Made by a program: the position numbers and the translations under genes. Shown here piece after piece: positions 1 through 5,256 of a stretch of DNA of 29,328 bases (position 1 is its first letter; each line of letters begins with the position of its first letter). This stretch comes from a virus. The notes beneath the pieces were generated by a model. The model saw only the letters and a list, made by a program, of their open reading frames with translations, was not told the DNA's origin and did no database searches. The DNA lies in IMG/VR virus record IMGVR_UViG_3300028829_001700, positions 1 through 29,328 of that record, one strand, 5' to 3'.

Positions 1-126
1 GCAAGTTATACCGAATTGAGGAAAGCACTCGCAAAGGCCCCCGCTACGGATTATGAAAAAGCCCTAAAGCTTGTTTCAAAGCTTTCCAGTGAAGAACGCG
101 CCGCCCTAATCAAAACCATGCAATAG
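1..126 (+). CDS. 3' end of a rightward gene, product unknown (partial)
   Basis: An open frame enters from the left edge and stops at TAG 124-126, giving 41 C-terminal residues that end SSEERAALIKTMQ. The segment is helical, rich in Ala, Lys and Leu, with no recognisable motif. Its codons often end in C or G (GCC CCC GCT ACG), unlike most of the AT-rich genes further right. A strong terminator follows at once, so this is the last gene of its transcription unit. Function cannot be judged from the fragment. Confidence 0.7.
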   Translation, partial: ASYTELRKALAKAPATDYEKALKLVSKLSSEERAALIKTMQ

Positions 127-128
127 GG

Positions 129-141
129 TTTACAACGTAAA
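129..141. promoter_or_regulatory. Palindrome TTTACAACGTAAA (copy 1 of the TTTACNNNGTAAA family)
   Basis: TTTAC-AAC-GTAAA is a 5+3+5 perfect inverted repeat just after the stop of the first gene and just before the terminator. It matches three other copies at 510, 1424 and 2588, which share the longer form TTTACA-N-TGTAAA. This copy has C instead of T at the eighth base. It could be a DNA-binding site for a phage or host regulator; no binder is identified. Confidence 0.45.
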
Positions 142-144
142 ACG

Positions 145-191
145 AAAGCCTAGGGGTTTCAAAGCCCCTAGGTTTTCTTTGTGTCTTTTTT
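145..191 (+). terminator. Strong rho-independent terminator
   Basis: CCTAGGGG at 149-156 pairs with CCCCTAGG at 165-172 around an 8-nt loop. A T-rich tail (TTTTCTTTG, then eight T from 186) follows. The stem is flanked by A runs on the left, so it could also stop leftward transcripts. It separates the partial first gene from the early gene run. Confidence 0.85.
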
Positions 192-250
192 TTGAGCCGT
201 TGAAACGGTCATAATGAAGGACCGAACGGACGGAAGGCAAGGGGAACAAG

Positions 251-508
251 ATGTTTCAATACAATCCTAAGACGTGCAAGATGCTATACAAGTTATGCCC
301 TATCGGTACGATTGTGAGGCGTGATGACGGCATATGTGACGTTACAGACGTTAGGGGAGAGGAAAAGACATATCCATCCTTTGATGAAGCTTTGTGTCAC
401 TTCACACGCTTCATGTCGTGGGATAACTACACACGCCACACCCCCCCTCCCCCATCACGTACTATTCGTAAGAATACAGAAGTATGTCAGCGTTTCGGTA
501 GAGTTTGA
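251..508 (+). CDS. Small phage protein, unknown (85 aa)
   Basis: This is the first complete gene after the terminator and has a good ribosome site (AAGGGGAA, 6 nt before ATG). The protein has a compact segment PIGTIVRRDDGICDVTDV, then a Phe/Tyr-rich helix and a PPPPPS linker near residue 60, and ends basic. Three of its four Cys lie in the first 30 residues. No family was recognised. The roughly 120-nt gap to its left holds only the terminator tail and a short CCGT-TGAA-ACGG hairpin at 197-208, with no convincing promoter. It may be an early host-takeover protein by position only. Confidence 0.6.
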   Translation: MFQYNPKTCKMLYKLCPIGTIVRRDDGICDVTDVRGEEKTYPSFDEALCHFTRFMSWDNYTRHTPPPPSRTIRKNTEVCQRFGRV

Positions 509-509
509 A

Positions 510-522
510 TTTACATTGTAAA
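510..522. promoter_or_regulatory. Palindrome TTTACATTGTAAA (copy 2)
   Basis: A perfect TTTACA-T-TGTAAA inverted repeat lies one base after the stop codon of the 85-aa gene and 30 bases before the next start. It is followed directly by a tandem repeat at 521-538. Its intergenic placement fits an operator for the micro-gene cluster that starts at 553. Confidence 0.5.
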
Positions 523-538
523 CCAAGATAACCAAGAT
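521..538. repeat. Tandem direct repeat, 2 x AACCAAGAT
   Basis: Two exact 9-bp copies (521-529 and 530-538) overlap the right arm of the palindrome at 510-522 and lead into the ribosome site TCGGAG of the next gene. Direct repeats next to a palindrome are typical of protein-binding leaders, but nothing more can be said. Confidence 0.5.
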
Positions 539-540
539 AG

Positions 541-551
541 TCGGAGACTGA
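541..551 (+). repeat. Repeated ribosome-site leader TCGGAGACTGA
   Basis: The same 11 bases occur at 541-551 and 1141-1151, in both cases 2-3 nt before an ATG-ACA start. A close relative (TCGGAGATTA) is at 12121-12130 before the SSB gene. GGAG is the Shine-Dalgarno core. The shared flanks suggest copied gene starts rather than chance SD similarity. Confidence 0.55.
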
Positions 552-552
552 T

Positions 553-666
553 ATGACAGCTAAACAATTAACATTCGACATGAACGATATACGAAAAACC
601 GTATCAAGTCAATTTATACGAAAAGCCGTATATTTTGATAGTAAAAAACCATACCAGCAATCATGA
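553..666 (+). CDS. Microprotein with in-frame repeat, 37 aa
   Basis: ATG 553 sits 2 nt after the TCGGAGACTGA leader. The product contains two 9-residue in-frame repeats, IRKTVSSQF and IRKAVYFDS, encoded by near-identical 17-nt palindromic DNA units. The piece YFDSKK is identical in protein and DNA to part of the 66-aa protein at 1371-1571, so this may be a shortened relative of that gene. The stop overlaps the next ATG by 4 nt (ATGA). Function unknown. Confidence 0.5.
   Translation: MTAKQLTFDMNDIRKTVSSQFIRKAVYFDSKKPYQQS
588..632. repeat. Two palindromic repeats with 27-bp period
   Basis: TATACGAAAAACCGTAT (588-604) and TATACGAAAAGCCGTAT (615-631) differ at one base. Each can form a hairpin of 5-6 bp with a 6-nt loop. 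The 27-bp period keeps the reading frame of the surrounding 37-aa gene. They could be hairpins in the mRNA, a protein-binding pair, or simply a peptide repeat. Confidence 0.6.
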
Positions 667-728
667 TAATCGTCGGCAACACTGTCGGCTTCCTTATCGG
701 AATGTGGATCATCCTCAGAAGTAAATAA
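663..728 (+). CDS. Very small membrane peptide, 21 aa
   Basis: Its ATG overlaps the previous stop (ATGA), a common sign of translational coupling. Almost the whole peptide is one hydrophobic segment (IIVGNTVGFLIGMWIILR) followed by a basic end, so it is probably a single-pass inner-membrane peptide. No family can be assigned at this length. The coupling and the packed neighbours favour a real gene, but the length leaves doubt. Confidence 0.45.
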   Translation: MIIVGNTVGFLIGMWIILRSK

Positions 729-752
729 TTTAGACGCTAAACGGAGGTAGTC

Positions 753-899
753 ATGAAAACCAACGCATCCGAACGACGCTTTCTGGAATATCAGAAACGC
801 GCCAACCCAGACGTTCCTGAAAAACTATGGGACCGATATTGCATCTACGTGTCGTGCGTAGATGACCCCGACACCTTTGCAGAATGGGTATCACGATGA
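753..899 (+). CDS. Small phage protein, unknown (48 aa)
   Basis: A strong ribosome site (GGAGG, 6 nt upstream) precedes ATG 753. The product is charged and aromatic (RRFLEYQKR, KLWDRYCIY) and ends with DTFAEWVSR. Its end overlaps the next start by 4 nt. Codons often end in C, as in the genes on either side up to about 1128. No function recognised. Confidence 0.6.
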   Translation: MKTNASERRFLEYQKRANPDVPEKLWDRYCIYVSCVDDPDTFAEWVSR

Positions 900-1051
900 A
901 TAAGTCAGACACCACCTACAAGATTGTCCGCCTCTACAGAGACGTAGATAGGGAATCGCAAGTAATCCACACAGGACTAACATTAGAGGAAGCACAGAGT
1001 CATTGTCGTGATGAGCGTACCTCTACACCCGAATACTTCGAAGCAAATTGA
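896..1051 (+). CDS. Small conserved phage protein with GLTLEEAQSHCRD motif (51 aa)
   Basis: The layout is YKIVRLYRD, then a short turn, then GLTLEEAQSHCRDERTS. This pattern recurs in small proteins of many unrelated phages, which makes the call firm although no role is established for the family. The ATG is coupled to the previous gene (ATGA). The stop overlaps the next ATG by one base. It probably folds as a beta-strand pair plus a helix; the conserved HC pair could bind a ligand, but this is speculation. Confidence 0.75.
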   Translation: MNKSDTTYKIVRLYRDVDRESQVIHTGLTLEEAQSHCRDERTSTPEYFEAN

Positions 1052-1128
1052 TGCGCGAGTACGATGAAATTCTGGAACAGATGAGCCAGAATTGTGTACG
1101 TGAATATTCCAAACGGTACGGAAGTTAG
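1051..1128 (+). CDS. Microprotein, 25 aa, unknown
   Basis: ATG 1051 shares its A with the stop codon of the 51-aa gene (TGATG), the last link in a chain of coupled small genes from 553. The product is a short amphipathic helix (EYDEILEQMSQN) with a basic tail. It could also be non-coding; the coupling is the main support. Confidence 0.35.
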   Translation: MREYDEILEQMSQNCVREYSKRYGS

Positions 1129-1153
1129 ACTCTAACATAATCGGAGACTGAAA

Positions 1154-1369
1154 ATGACAATGCTCGTAACAGGTTACAAATCTAAGAAGCAACTCAAGGA
1201 GAGCGTAGGAAAGCCCTTGAGGTATCGAGAAACATCTATATTTGGACCCGAATATAAAGAAACAGGTAAGTTTGTAGTCGCTCACCGTCCAGCCATAACG
1301 GGATTGCCGGGCCGTGAGTTCTTTGCAGAAGTAACTATGTCAAATTCTTTAATCGCAAAGGTGAAATAA
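1154..1369 (+). CDS. Small conserved phage protein (71 aa)
   Basis: It contains the pattern KSKKQLKESVGKPLRYRETS followed by FGPEY, then a strand-rich half ending in FFAEVTMSNSLIAKV. This arrangement (VGKxLRYxETSxFGPEY, then xFAxVTMxxxLIxKV) is familiar from small proteins of many phages and has no known function. The start at 1154 follows the TCGGAGACTGA leader. A second in-frame ATG at 1160 is possible. It marks the return to A/T-ending codons after the C-rich micro-genes to its left. Confidence 0.75.
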   Translation: MTMLVTGYKSKKQLKESVGKPLRYRETSIFGPEYKETGKFVVAHRPAITGLPGREFFAEVTMSNSLIAKVK

Positions 1370-1370
1370 C

Positions 1371-1571
1371 ATGACAAATCTATACAATTTTACGGAAACC
1401 AAAGAAGAAGAAAAGGAAGAGAATTTACAGTGTAAAGCCTATCATATTCTCTACGATGAAGCCATGAAACAAGCAAATTCTACATCCTATTTTGATAGTA
1501 AAAAAGCATGGGTCAGCGAAGCTATCAAATACGCAGTTCTTATCGACAAAGTATTAGCTAACGATGGCTAA
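1371..1571 (+). CDS. Small acidic-start protein, unknown (66 aa)
   Basis: It starts one base after the previous stop. The N-terminal third is strongly acidic (TETKEEEKEEN), and the rest is helical (AYHILYDEAMKQA, then YFDSKKAWVSEAIKYAVLI). The YFDSKK stretch repeats, base for base over 18 nt, in the 37-aa gene at 553. One of the TTTACNNNGTAAA palindromes lies inside it at 1424-1436. The overlap with the next gene is 8 nt. Confidence 0.55.
   Translation: MTNLYNFTETKEEEKEENLQCKAYHILYDEAMKQANSTSYFDSKKAWVSEAIKYAVLIDKVLANDG
1424..1436. promoter_or_regulatory. Palindrome TTTACAGTGTAAA (copy 3)
   Basis: A perfect TTTACA-G-TGTAAA inverted repeat, preceded by GAA as in copies 2 and 4. It lies within the coding region of the 66-aa gene, about 50 nt from its start. 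The position would suit a roadblock or a downstream operator if it is a binding site. Confidence 0.45.
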
Positions 1572-1746
1572 ATGGCAACTGACAACTAATTATGATCTTA
1601 TTATAGATGATTTATATAAGTTACACGAAAAGAAAGATATAAATTATGTATTCAAAACGATGGAAGATGTTATAGATAAGATGTCTGAAGAAGAACTAAA
1701 CTTATGGGTATCTACCTACAACCTAAGAGGAAAGAAACATGCTTAG
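1564..1746 (+). CDS. Small helical protein, unknown (60 aa)
   Basis: Overlaps the previous gene by 8 nt and the next by 8 nt. The product is mainly helical and acidic (DLIIDDLYKLHEKKD, TMEDVIDKMSEEELNLWV). No clear ribosome site stands before the ATG, so coupling to the upstream gene is likely. No family was recognised. Confidence 0.55.
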   Translation: MAKWQLTTNYDLIIDDLYKLHEKKDINYVFKTMEDVIDKMSEEELNLWVSTYNLRGKKHA

Positions 1747-1900
1747 AAACAAAGATGCAAAAAGAATTAAGTTTAAGATTGAATTTATGCTCTTGATGGC
1801 TACAGTAGGACGTATTGAGGAGTCACAAAAAGCTTTACAAGATATCTTAGATGTTCTAAATCTTTATATAGAAGATAAAGAGGATAAATATGCTGCATGA
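1739..1900 (+). CDS. Small helical protein, unknown (53 aa)
   Basis: Starts 8 nt before the end of the 60-aa gene, after AGAGGAAAG (good SD). The product has a basic N-terminus (RNKDAKRIKFKIEF), a methionine-rich centre (MLLMATV) and an acidic helix (IEESQKALQDILDVL). It ends 11 nt into the next gene. Function unknown. Confidence 0.5.
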   Translation: MLRNKDAKRIKFKIEFMLLMATVGRIEESQKALQDILDVLNLYIEDKEDKYAA

Positions 1901-1997
1901 TCCTATATTCCTCAAAGTAATTACATTTTTTATAGCAGCTATAATTATATTGTTGGCTGTTTTAGTCATGATAAAATATAATAACAGGGATTCTTAA
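1890..1997 (+). CDS. Single-pass membrane microprotein, 35 aa
   Basis: The ATG lies inside the end of the previous gene, after GAGGAT. Residues 8-28 form one hydrophobic helix (VITFFIAAIIILLAVLVMI) followed by KYNNRD, so a short inner-membrane protein is predicted. It ends 2 nt before the next ATG. No family was recognised. Confidence 0.5.
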   Translation: MLHDPIFLKVITFFIAAIIILLAVLVMIKYNNRDS

Positions 1998-1999
1998 CC

Positions 2000-2599
2000 A
2001 TGTTTCAAACAGATCAACCTAAGATTGCAGACTATGCCGTTATGTCGCCTAATAATATGGCGCGTGTCTTTGATATGGTGTCTCTTTCTATTCAACAGCC
2101 TTGGTATAATGTAGGAAATATGTTGAAAGATGTAGATGATAACGGTCATGAAAGTAAATATCTTTTTGGGGCAAAGAGACCCGGCTTTGAATATGTAAGA
2201 GCTAACAAACAAGAACTTTACGATGTAATCTTTCTAAAAAACATGACAATAGAGGAAAGATTGCTGCATGTAGCAGGTACACCCGGCCTAGGCTTACCGA
2301 AGGCAGGTTTTGTACTGCAGCTATGCATTGGAGAGGTGGGATGTCTTGATGTACACAATCTTAACAGATTTGGCCTATCTCCTAATGTATTCAAGCTAGG
2401 TAAAGTTAAATATGATACAGCCCTAAAGAAAGCAAAGCTATATACAACTACCTTAGAAAACATAGGCGGTTGTGAGTACCTATGGGATAGTTGGTGCATC
2501 TTTATGGCGGATAAGTATCCTAAGCGATACAACAACGCCCAACATGTATCACGTCTACACGTAGAATATCTCTTACAAAGAATAGAATTTACACTGTAA
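2000..2599 (+). CDS. Possible HhH-GPD (DNA glycosylase fold) protein, 199 aa
   Basis: The middle of the protein reads TPGLGLPKAGFVLQL (94-108), then GCLDVHN (114-120). This resembles the helix-hairpin-helix and catalytic-Asp signature of HhH-GPD base excision glycosylases (LPGVGxKxA, then VDTH or VDVH). Asp117 would be the catalytic Asp. Lys101 is one place off the position of the EndoIII/OGG1 lyase lysine, so lyase activity is doubtful. The protein is short for a full glycosylase and lacks the Fe-S cysteines of EndoIII. A role in editing or processing bases in phage or host DNA is inferred. Its stop codon lies inside palindrome copy 4. The fold call is tentative; the coding call is firm. Confidence 0.55.
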   Translation: MFQTDQPKIADYAVMSPNNMARVFDMVSLSIQQPWYNVGNMLKDVDDNGHESKYLFGAKRPGFEYVRANKQELYDVIFLKNMTIEERLLHVAGTPGLGLPKAGFVLQLCIGEVGCLDVHNLNRFGLSPNVFKLGKVKYDTALKKAKLYTTTLENIGGCEYLWDSWCIFMADKYPKRYNNAQHVSRLHVEYLLQRIEFTL

Positions 2600-2600
2600 A
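2588..2600. promoter_or_regulatory. Palindrome TTTACACTGTAAA (copy 4)
   Basis: A perfect TTTACA-C-TGTAAA inverted repeat that contains the stop codon of the 199-aa gene. It stands 52 nt before the next start. With copies 2 and 3 it shares the flank GAA on the left. The gap to 2652 has no clear sigma70 promoter. Confidence 0.5.
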
Positions 2601-2652
2601 CTTAAATAAGCTATGCAAGACAAAAAGCTACGCTTTAGGAGGCAGTATCTAA

Positions 2653-2859
2653 ATGCTAGACAAAGGTTGGAGGGAGTGGGCGCAGATCATGGCTGAAGTT
2701 AAGCCATCTCTTTATGAAGCTTCTTGGAAGAAAGAAATAGGTATTATTTATCAGGAGGAATGTTACAAGGCGGACCGCGCCGTAAGCTTCAATACTTTTA
2801 TGAAAGAGATTCATAAACAACTAAACAAAGAGGATAAAAAAAATGCACGTTGTAACTAA
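2653..2859 (+). CDS. Small helical protein, unknown (68 aa)
   Basis: A near-perfect ribosome site (TAGGAGG) lies 9 nt before the ATG. The product is helical with many Trp and Lys (GWREWAQIMAEVKPSLYEASW), then a Cys-containing helix and a basic end. The next gene starts 17 nt before its stop. No motif gives a function. Confidence 0.6.
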   Translation: MLDKGWREWAQIMAEVKPSLYEASWKKEIGIIYQEECYKADRAVSFNTFMKEIHKQLNKEDKKNARCN

Positions 2860-3034
2860 ATGTTTAGACTGCGAAGGTTACGGATTTACAGAGACACATG
2901 ATCCAACCTCCTCTAAAATAATTCATTGTTTTGAATGCGATGGAGTAGGTGAGAAGTATAACGAAGAGAGCTACGATAATCTTTATGAAGCACAAAAAGA
3001 TTATGGCAATCTTGTACTTAGAATAGAAGACTGA
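2843..3034 (+). CDS. Small zinc-finger protein, DnaJ-like CxxCxGxG pairs (63 aa)
   Basis: Two zinc half-sites are visible: CLDCEGYGF (8-16) and CFECDGVGE (29-37). Each is CxxCxGxG-like, as in one zinc unit of the DnaJ cysteine-rich domain, with a 17-residue loop between. The remaining half is an acidic helix. Such single-unit proteins are common in phages and probably bind zinc and a protein partner; the target is unknown. It overlaps the gene to its left by 17 nt and has the ribosome site GAGGAT. Confidence 0.65.
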   Translation: MHVVTKCLDCEGYGFTETHDPTSSKIIHCFECDGVGEKYNEESYDNLYEAQKDYGNLVLRIED

Positions 3035-3068
3035 CTTCTATAGCTGATACAAACAAAAGGTAACACCG

Positions 3069-3317
3069 ATGAAAATATTTAAGATATACCAAAACAGTAA
3101 CAAAGACTATGACACCTACGATAGTGCTGTAGTAATAGCGAACACCGCATTTGATGCAGTTCAAATTCATCCTAATAGATATGAAAAATGGTGTAGTAAA
3201 TCGTGGGTGCACGACGTTGACCTCGTAGAGGTTATTTATATTGGCGACGTTGTAGGAGAACCTGATAAAGACATCTACCCCGGTGCCGTCATTAGTGCTT
3301 CATTCAATGCAGGATAA
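3069..3317 (+). CDS. Small conserved phage protein, DYDTYDSAVV family (82 aa)
   Basis: The N-terminus (KIFKIYQNSNKDYDTYDSAV) and the C-terminus (GAVISASFNAG) match a pattern seen in small proteins of many phages, with a central IHP and Trp residues. The family has no established role. AAAGG lies 9 nt upstream of ATG. It sits just before the dCMP deaminase gene, 5 nt apart, so both are probably translated from one message. Confidence 0.7.
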   Translation: MKIFKIYQNSNKDYDTYDSAVVIANTAFDAVQIHPNRYEKWCSKSWVHDVDLVEVIYIGDVVGEPDKDIYPGAVISASFNAG

Positions 3318-3322
3318 ATACG

Positions 3323-3787
3323 ATGAAGGAAAAACATCTTATAGCCTTTATGAAGACGGCTTATGCATTTGCTGAATGTAGTCACTCTCAACGTCTTAAG
3401 GTTGGCACAGTCATTGTTAAAGATAATAGGATTATATCTATTGGATACAATGGGACGCCTCACGGATGGGACAATGAGTGTGAGTACACTACTTTCTTTG
3501 AGGCAGATAGGCAGCTACAGGAACCTGAGCTTGTAACTAGAGAAGAGGTTCTACATGCAGAAACAAACGCTATAGCTAAACTAGCTAGGTCTAATGAAAG
3601 CGGAGAAGGTTCTACCCTCATTACAACTCACTCACCATGCATTGAGTGTGCAAAGCTAATATATCAATCAGGTGTCCAACAAGTTATCTTTGCAGAAAAG
3701 TATAGAAACGTTAATGGACTTTCTTTTCTTACTTCTTGCGGTGTAGAGACTAAACATTTTAAACTGAAGGAAAATAGCAATGTCTAA
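3323..3787 (+). CDS. dCMP deaminase-like zinc enzyme (154 aa)
   Basis: Shows the cytidine/deoxycytidylate deaminase signature: HAE at 78-80 (zinc His and proton-shuttling Glu) and PCIEC at 105-109 (two zinc Cys). The stretch KVGTVIVKDNRIISIGYNGT before it is typical of dCMP deaminase. Family knowledge: such enzymes turn dCMP into dUMP, the substrate for thymidylate synthesis, which fits the ThyX gene about 2.7 kb downstream. Length is normal for phage dCMP deaminases. The last codons overlap the next ATG, and the end LKENSN is repeated at the end of the next protein. Confidence 0.85.
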   Translation: MKEKHLIAFMKTAYAFAECSHSQRLKVGTVIVKDNRIISIGYNGTPHGWDNECEYTTFFEADRQLQEPELVTREEVLHAETNAIAKLARSNESGEGSTLITTHSPCIECAKLIYQSGVQQVIFAEKYRNVNGLSFLTSCGVETKHFKLKENSNV

Positions 3788-3998
3788 TGAAGTAAAGAAA
3801 TATCACTGGTTTTATGAAGATAATAGTTATACCTTAGAGGAGTATCTCAATAAGGTAGAGGAACTTATCTCTAGTGCTACTGTGCAAATGCAAGAGTGTA
3901 ATGGTGATCTATTCATGTCCGAATACCAGAAACTTTTAGAAGGTTCCACAAAACTAAGCTACCTTAACGATCAACTGAAGGAGAATAGCAATCTTTGA
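3780..3998 (+). CDS. Small acidic helical protein, unknown (72 aa)
   Basis: Overlaps the deaminase by 8 nt. The product is helical (TLEEYLNKVEELISSATVQM) and ends QLKENSNL. The last 20 nt before position 3992 repeat, with one mismatch, the 20 nt that end the deaminase gene and carry this gene's own ribosome site. No function recognised. Confidence 0.55.
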   Translation: MSNEVKKYHWFYEDNSYTLEEYLNKVEELISSATVQMQECNGDLFMSEYQKLLEGSTKLSYLNDQLKENSNL

Positions 3999-4005
3999 AG
4001 ATGAT

Positions 4006-4143
4006 ATGAAATTCAATGCTCTGGAGCAGATAGAAAAAATAGAGTTTGTTAGAGAGCTAAAAAATAAGTTGACTAAGTTTGAAGAAGAACTTATAAGTGG
4101 TTTTGTAAGAAACGAAGGACAAATGGAGATAGAGCATGAGTAA
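4006..4143 (+). CDS. Small helical protein, unknown (45 aa or more)
   Basis: ATG 4006 gives a charged helix (LEQIEKIEFVRELKNKLTKFEEELI). The only good ribosome site (AAGGAG at 3978-3983) is too far from this ATG, but is correctly spaced from an in-frame ATC at 3991, the place where the duplicated upstream copy has ATG. An AUC start would add five residues (start, FEDD). The 8-nt overlap with the next gene fits the style of this region. Confidence 0.45.
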   Translation: MKFNALEQIEKIEFVRELKNKLTKFEEELISGFVRNEGQMEIEHE

Positions 4144-4312
4144 TAGTATCAACGTACACAGCGTAGAAAAGATTACAGTAGATAGAGATGAATTTAATTC
4201 TTTTGTTACCACTACTGTAACAGCTACAGACAACAAAGGTAATGAACTTTCTTTTGTTATGTATAGTGATGATAAAGAAGTAACTCTTATTAACTCAACA
4301 GACAACGAATAG
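4136..4312 (+). CDS. Small beta-rich protein, unknown (58 aa)
   Basis: Starts within the end of the previous gene (CATGAGTAA). The sequence alternates hydrophobic and polar residues (INVHSVEKITVDRDEF, VTTTVTATDN, ELSFVMYSDD, KEVTLIN), suggesting a small beta sheet. A longer open frame on the opposite strand covers the same DNA but is out of line with all neighbours. No function recognised. Confidence 0.5.
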   Translation: MSNSINVHSVEKITVDRDEFNSFVTTTVTATDNKGNELSFVMYSDDKEVTLINSTDNE

Positions 4313-4323
4313 GACTATTGAAA

Positions 4324-5229
4324 ATGGAAAACCTTCTTAACACCCATGAAGACAATCGTGAAATCTTCTTTCAAGTCTATGAGCAGCCTGTAAAAGGTAT
4401 CCACACTGGGGATGCAGCACCCAATAAAAAGATGCTAATGCGTAGCAATGGTAGTGGAAATCTTGATACATATCTTGATGTAGTAAACGATAAGTATCGT
4501 GTCGTACAGAACAAAGAAATTCTTGCACCACTACAAAATCAAATGATTAACTTCTTTGACCCTCTTGTTTTGGAAGATGTAAAGATTAAAGATACTGTAT
4601 CAGCTAATGGCTTAGTGTGTTATGCAGAGTATGTCTTCCCATCTATTAAGTCAGAGATTGAAACATCAACAGGTCATAAGACCAACCTTGGGCTGCGCTT
4701 TGTAATGAAGAATAGCTTTGACGGCAAGGGTAGTGTGGTCTTTTGGTCAGGTGTCATTGACTTCTTCTGTACCAATGGCATGGTAAATGGTGCCTTCGAT
4801 GTAACACGTAAACGACACAGTAAAAACTTCAACACTGAAGGTTTTATTGATGCCTTTGCTTATTCGCTGGATCGTCATGCACTCTCAGTAGAGATGTACC
4901 AGAAGTATGCAGATACAAAGCTTGGCTCCTCTCTGGATATACAGAAGTTGTTTGATAAGCTTACCAGCACCAATCGTGCCGAAAAGAAGCGAGATGGTGG
5001 CCTAGCTGATCGCCTCTTTGCACAATGGATTGATGAAGTTAAGGTAAGGGGTAACAATCTTTTCTCTGTGCAGTCAGCTATGACACATTATGCATCACAC
5101 GATAATGATGGTCGCTTTGATTTGACAAAGGCAGGAGATGGTGGTACTCTGTACAAACGTAGTGAACAGGTCAGCAAATGGCTTTCTTCTCCTACGTGGA
5201 AGGACTTTGTGGAGCATGTAGCTGCGTAA
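4324..5229 (+). CDS. DUF932-like phage protein (301 aa)
   Basis: Features of the DUF932 / phage-plasmid-like family are visible. They are an early KYRVVQNKEILAPLQ segment, then LGLRFVMKNSFDGKGS, then FWSGVIDFFCTNGMV, where the Cys-Thr-Asn-Gly stretch is typical. The family occurs in phages and plasmids near replication genes; its biochemical role is not established. ATG 4324 was preferred to the in-frame TTG at 4318, because AGGA at 4311-4314 is 9 nt before the ATG but only 3 nt before the TTG. Codon use is less AT-rich than in the small genes to its left. Confidence 0.7.
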   Translation: MENLLNTHEDNREIFFQVYEQPVKGIHTGDAAPNKKMLMRSNGSGNLDTYLDVVNDKYRVVQNKEILAPLQNQMINFFDPLVLEDVKIKDTVSANGLVCYAEYVFPSIKSEIETSTGHKTNLGLRFVMKNSFDGKGSVVFWSGVIDFFCTNGMVNGAFDVTRKRHSKNFNTEGFIDAFAYSLDRHALSVEMYQKYADTKLGSSLDIQKLFDKLTSTNRAEKKRDGGLADRLFAQWIDEVKVRGNNLFSVQSAMTHYASHDNDGRFDLTKAGDGGTLYKRSEQVSKWLSSPTWKDFVEHVAA

Positions 5230-5256
5230 CTTTTAAAACTTTATAGGAGAGTTATA

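Noticed and set aside
983-1285. Leftward 100-codon open frame
   Set aside because: It lies across three rightward genes, two of which carry recognisable phage family patterns, and has no leftward neighbours.
2000-2599. Complete thymine hypermodification pathway built around the glycosylase-fold protein
   Set aside because: No hydroxymethyluridylate synthase, base kinase or transferase partner is visible; ThyX is an ordinary dTMP maker.
2613-2696. 27-codon rightward frame beginning at ATG 2613
   Set aside because: No ribosome site; most of it overlaps the better supported gene at 2653 in another frame.
4057-4305. Leftward 82-codon hydrophobic open frame
   Set aside because: Two coupled rightward frames with proper overlaps cover the same DNA; the leftward product is a low-complexity Ser/Leu/Val sequence typical of antisense reading.
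4318-4323. TTG start for the DUF932-like gene
   Set aside because: AGGA is only 3 nt from the TTG, but 9 nt from the ATG at 4324.
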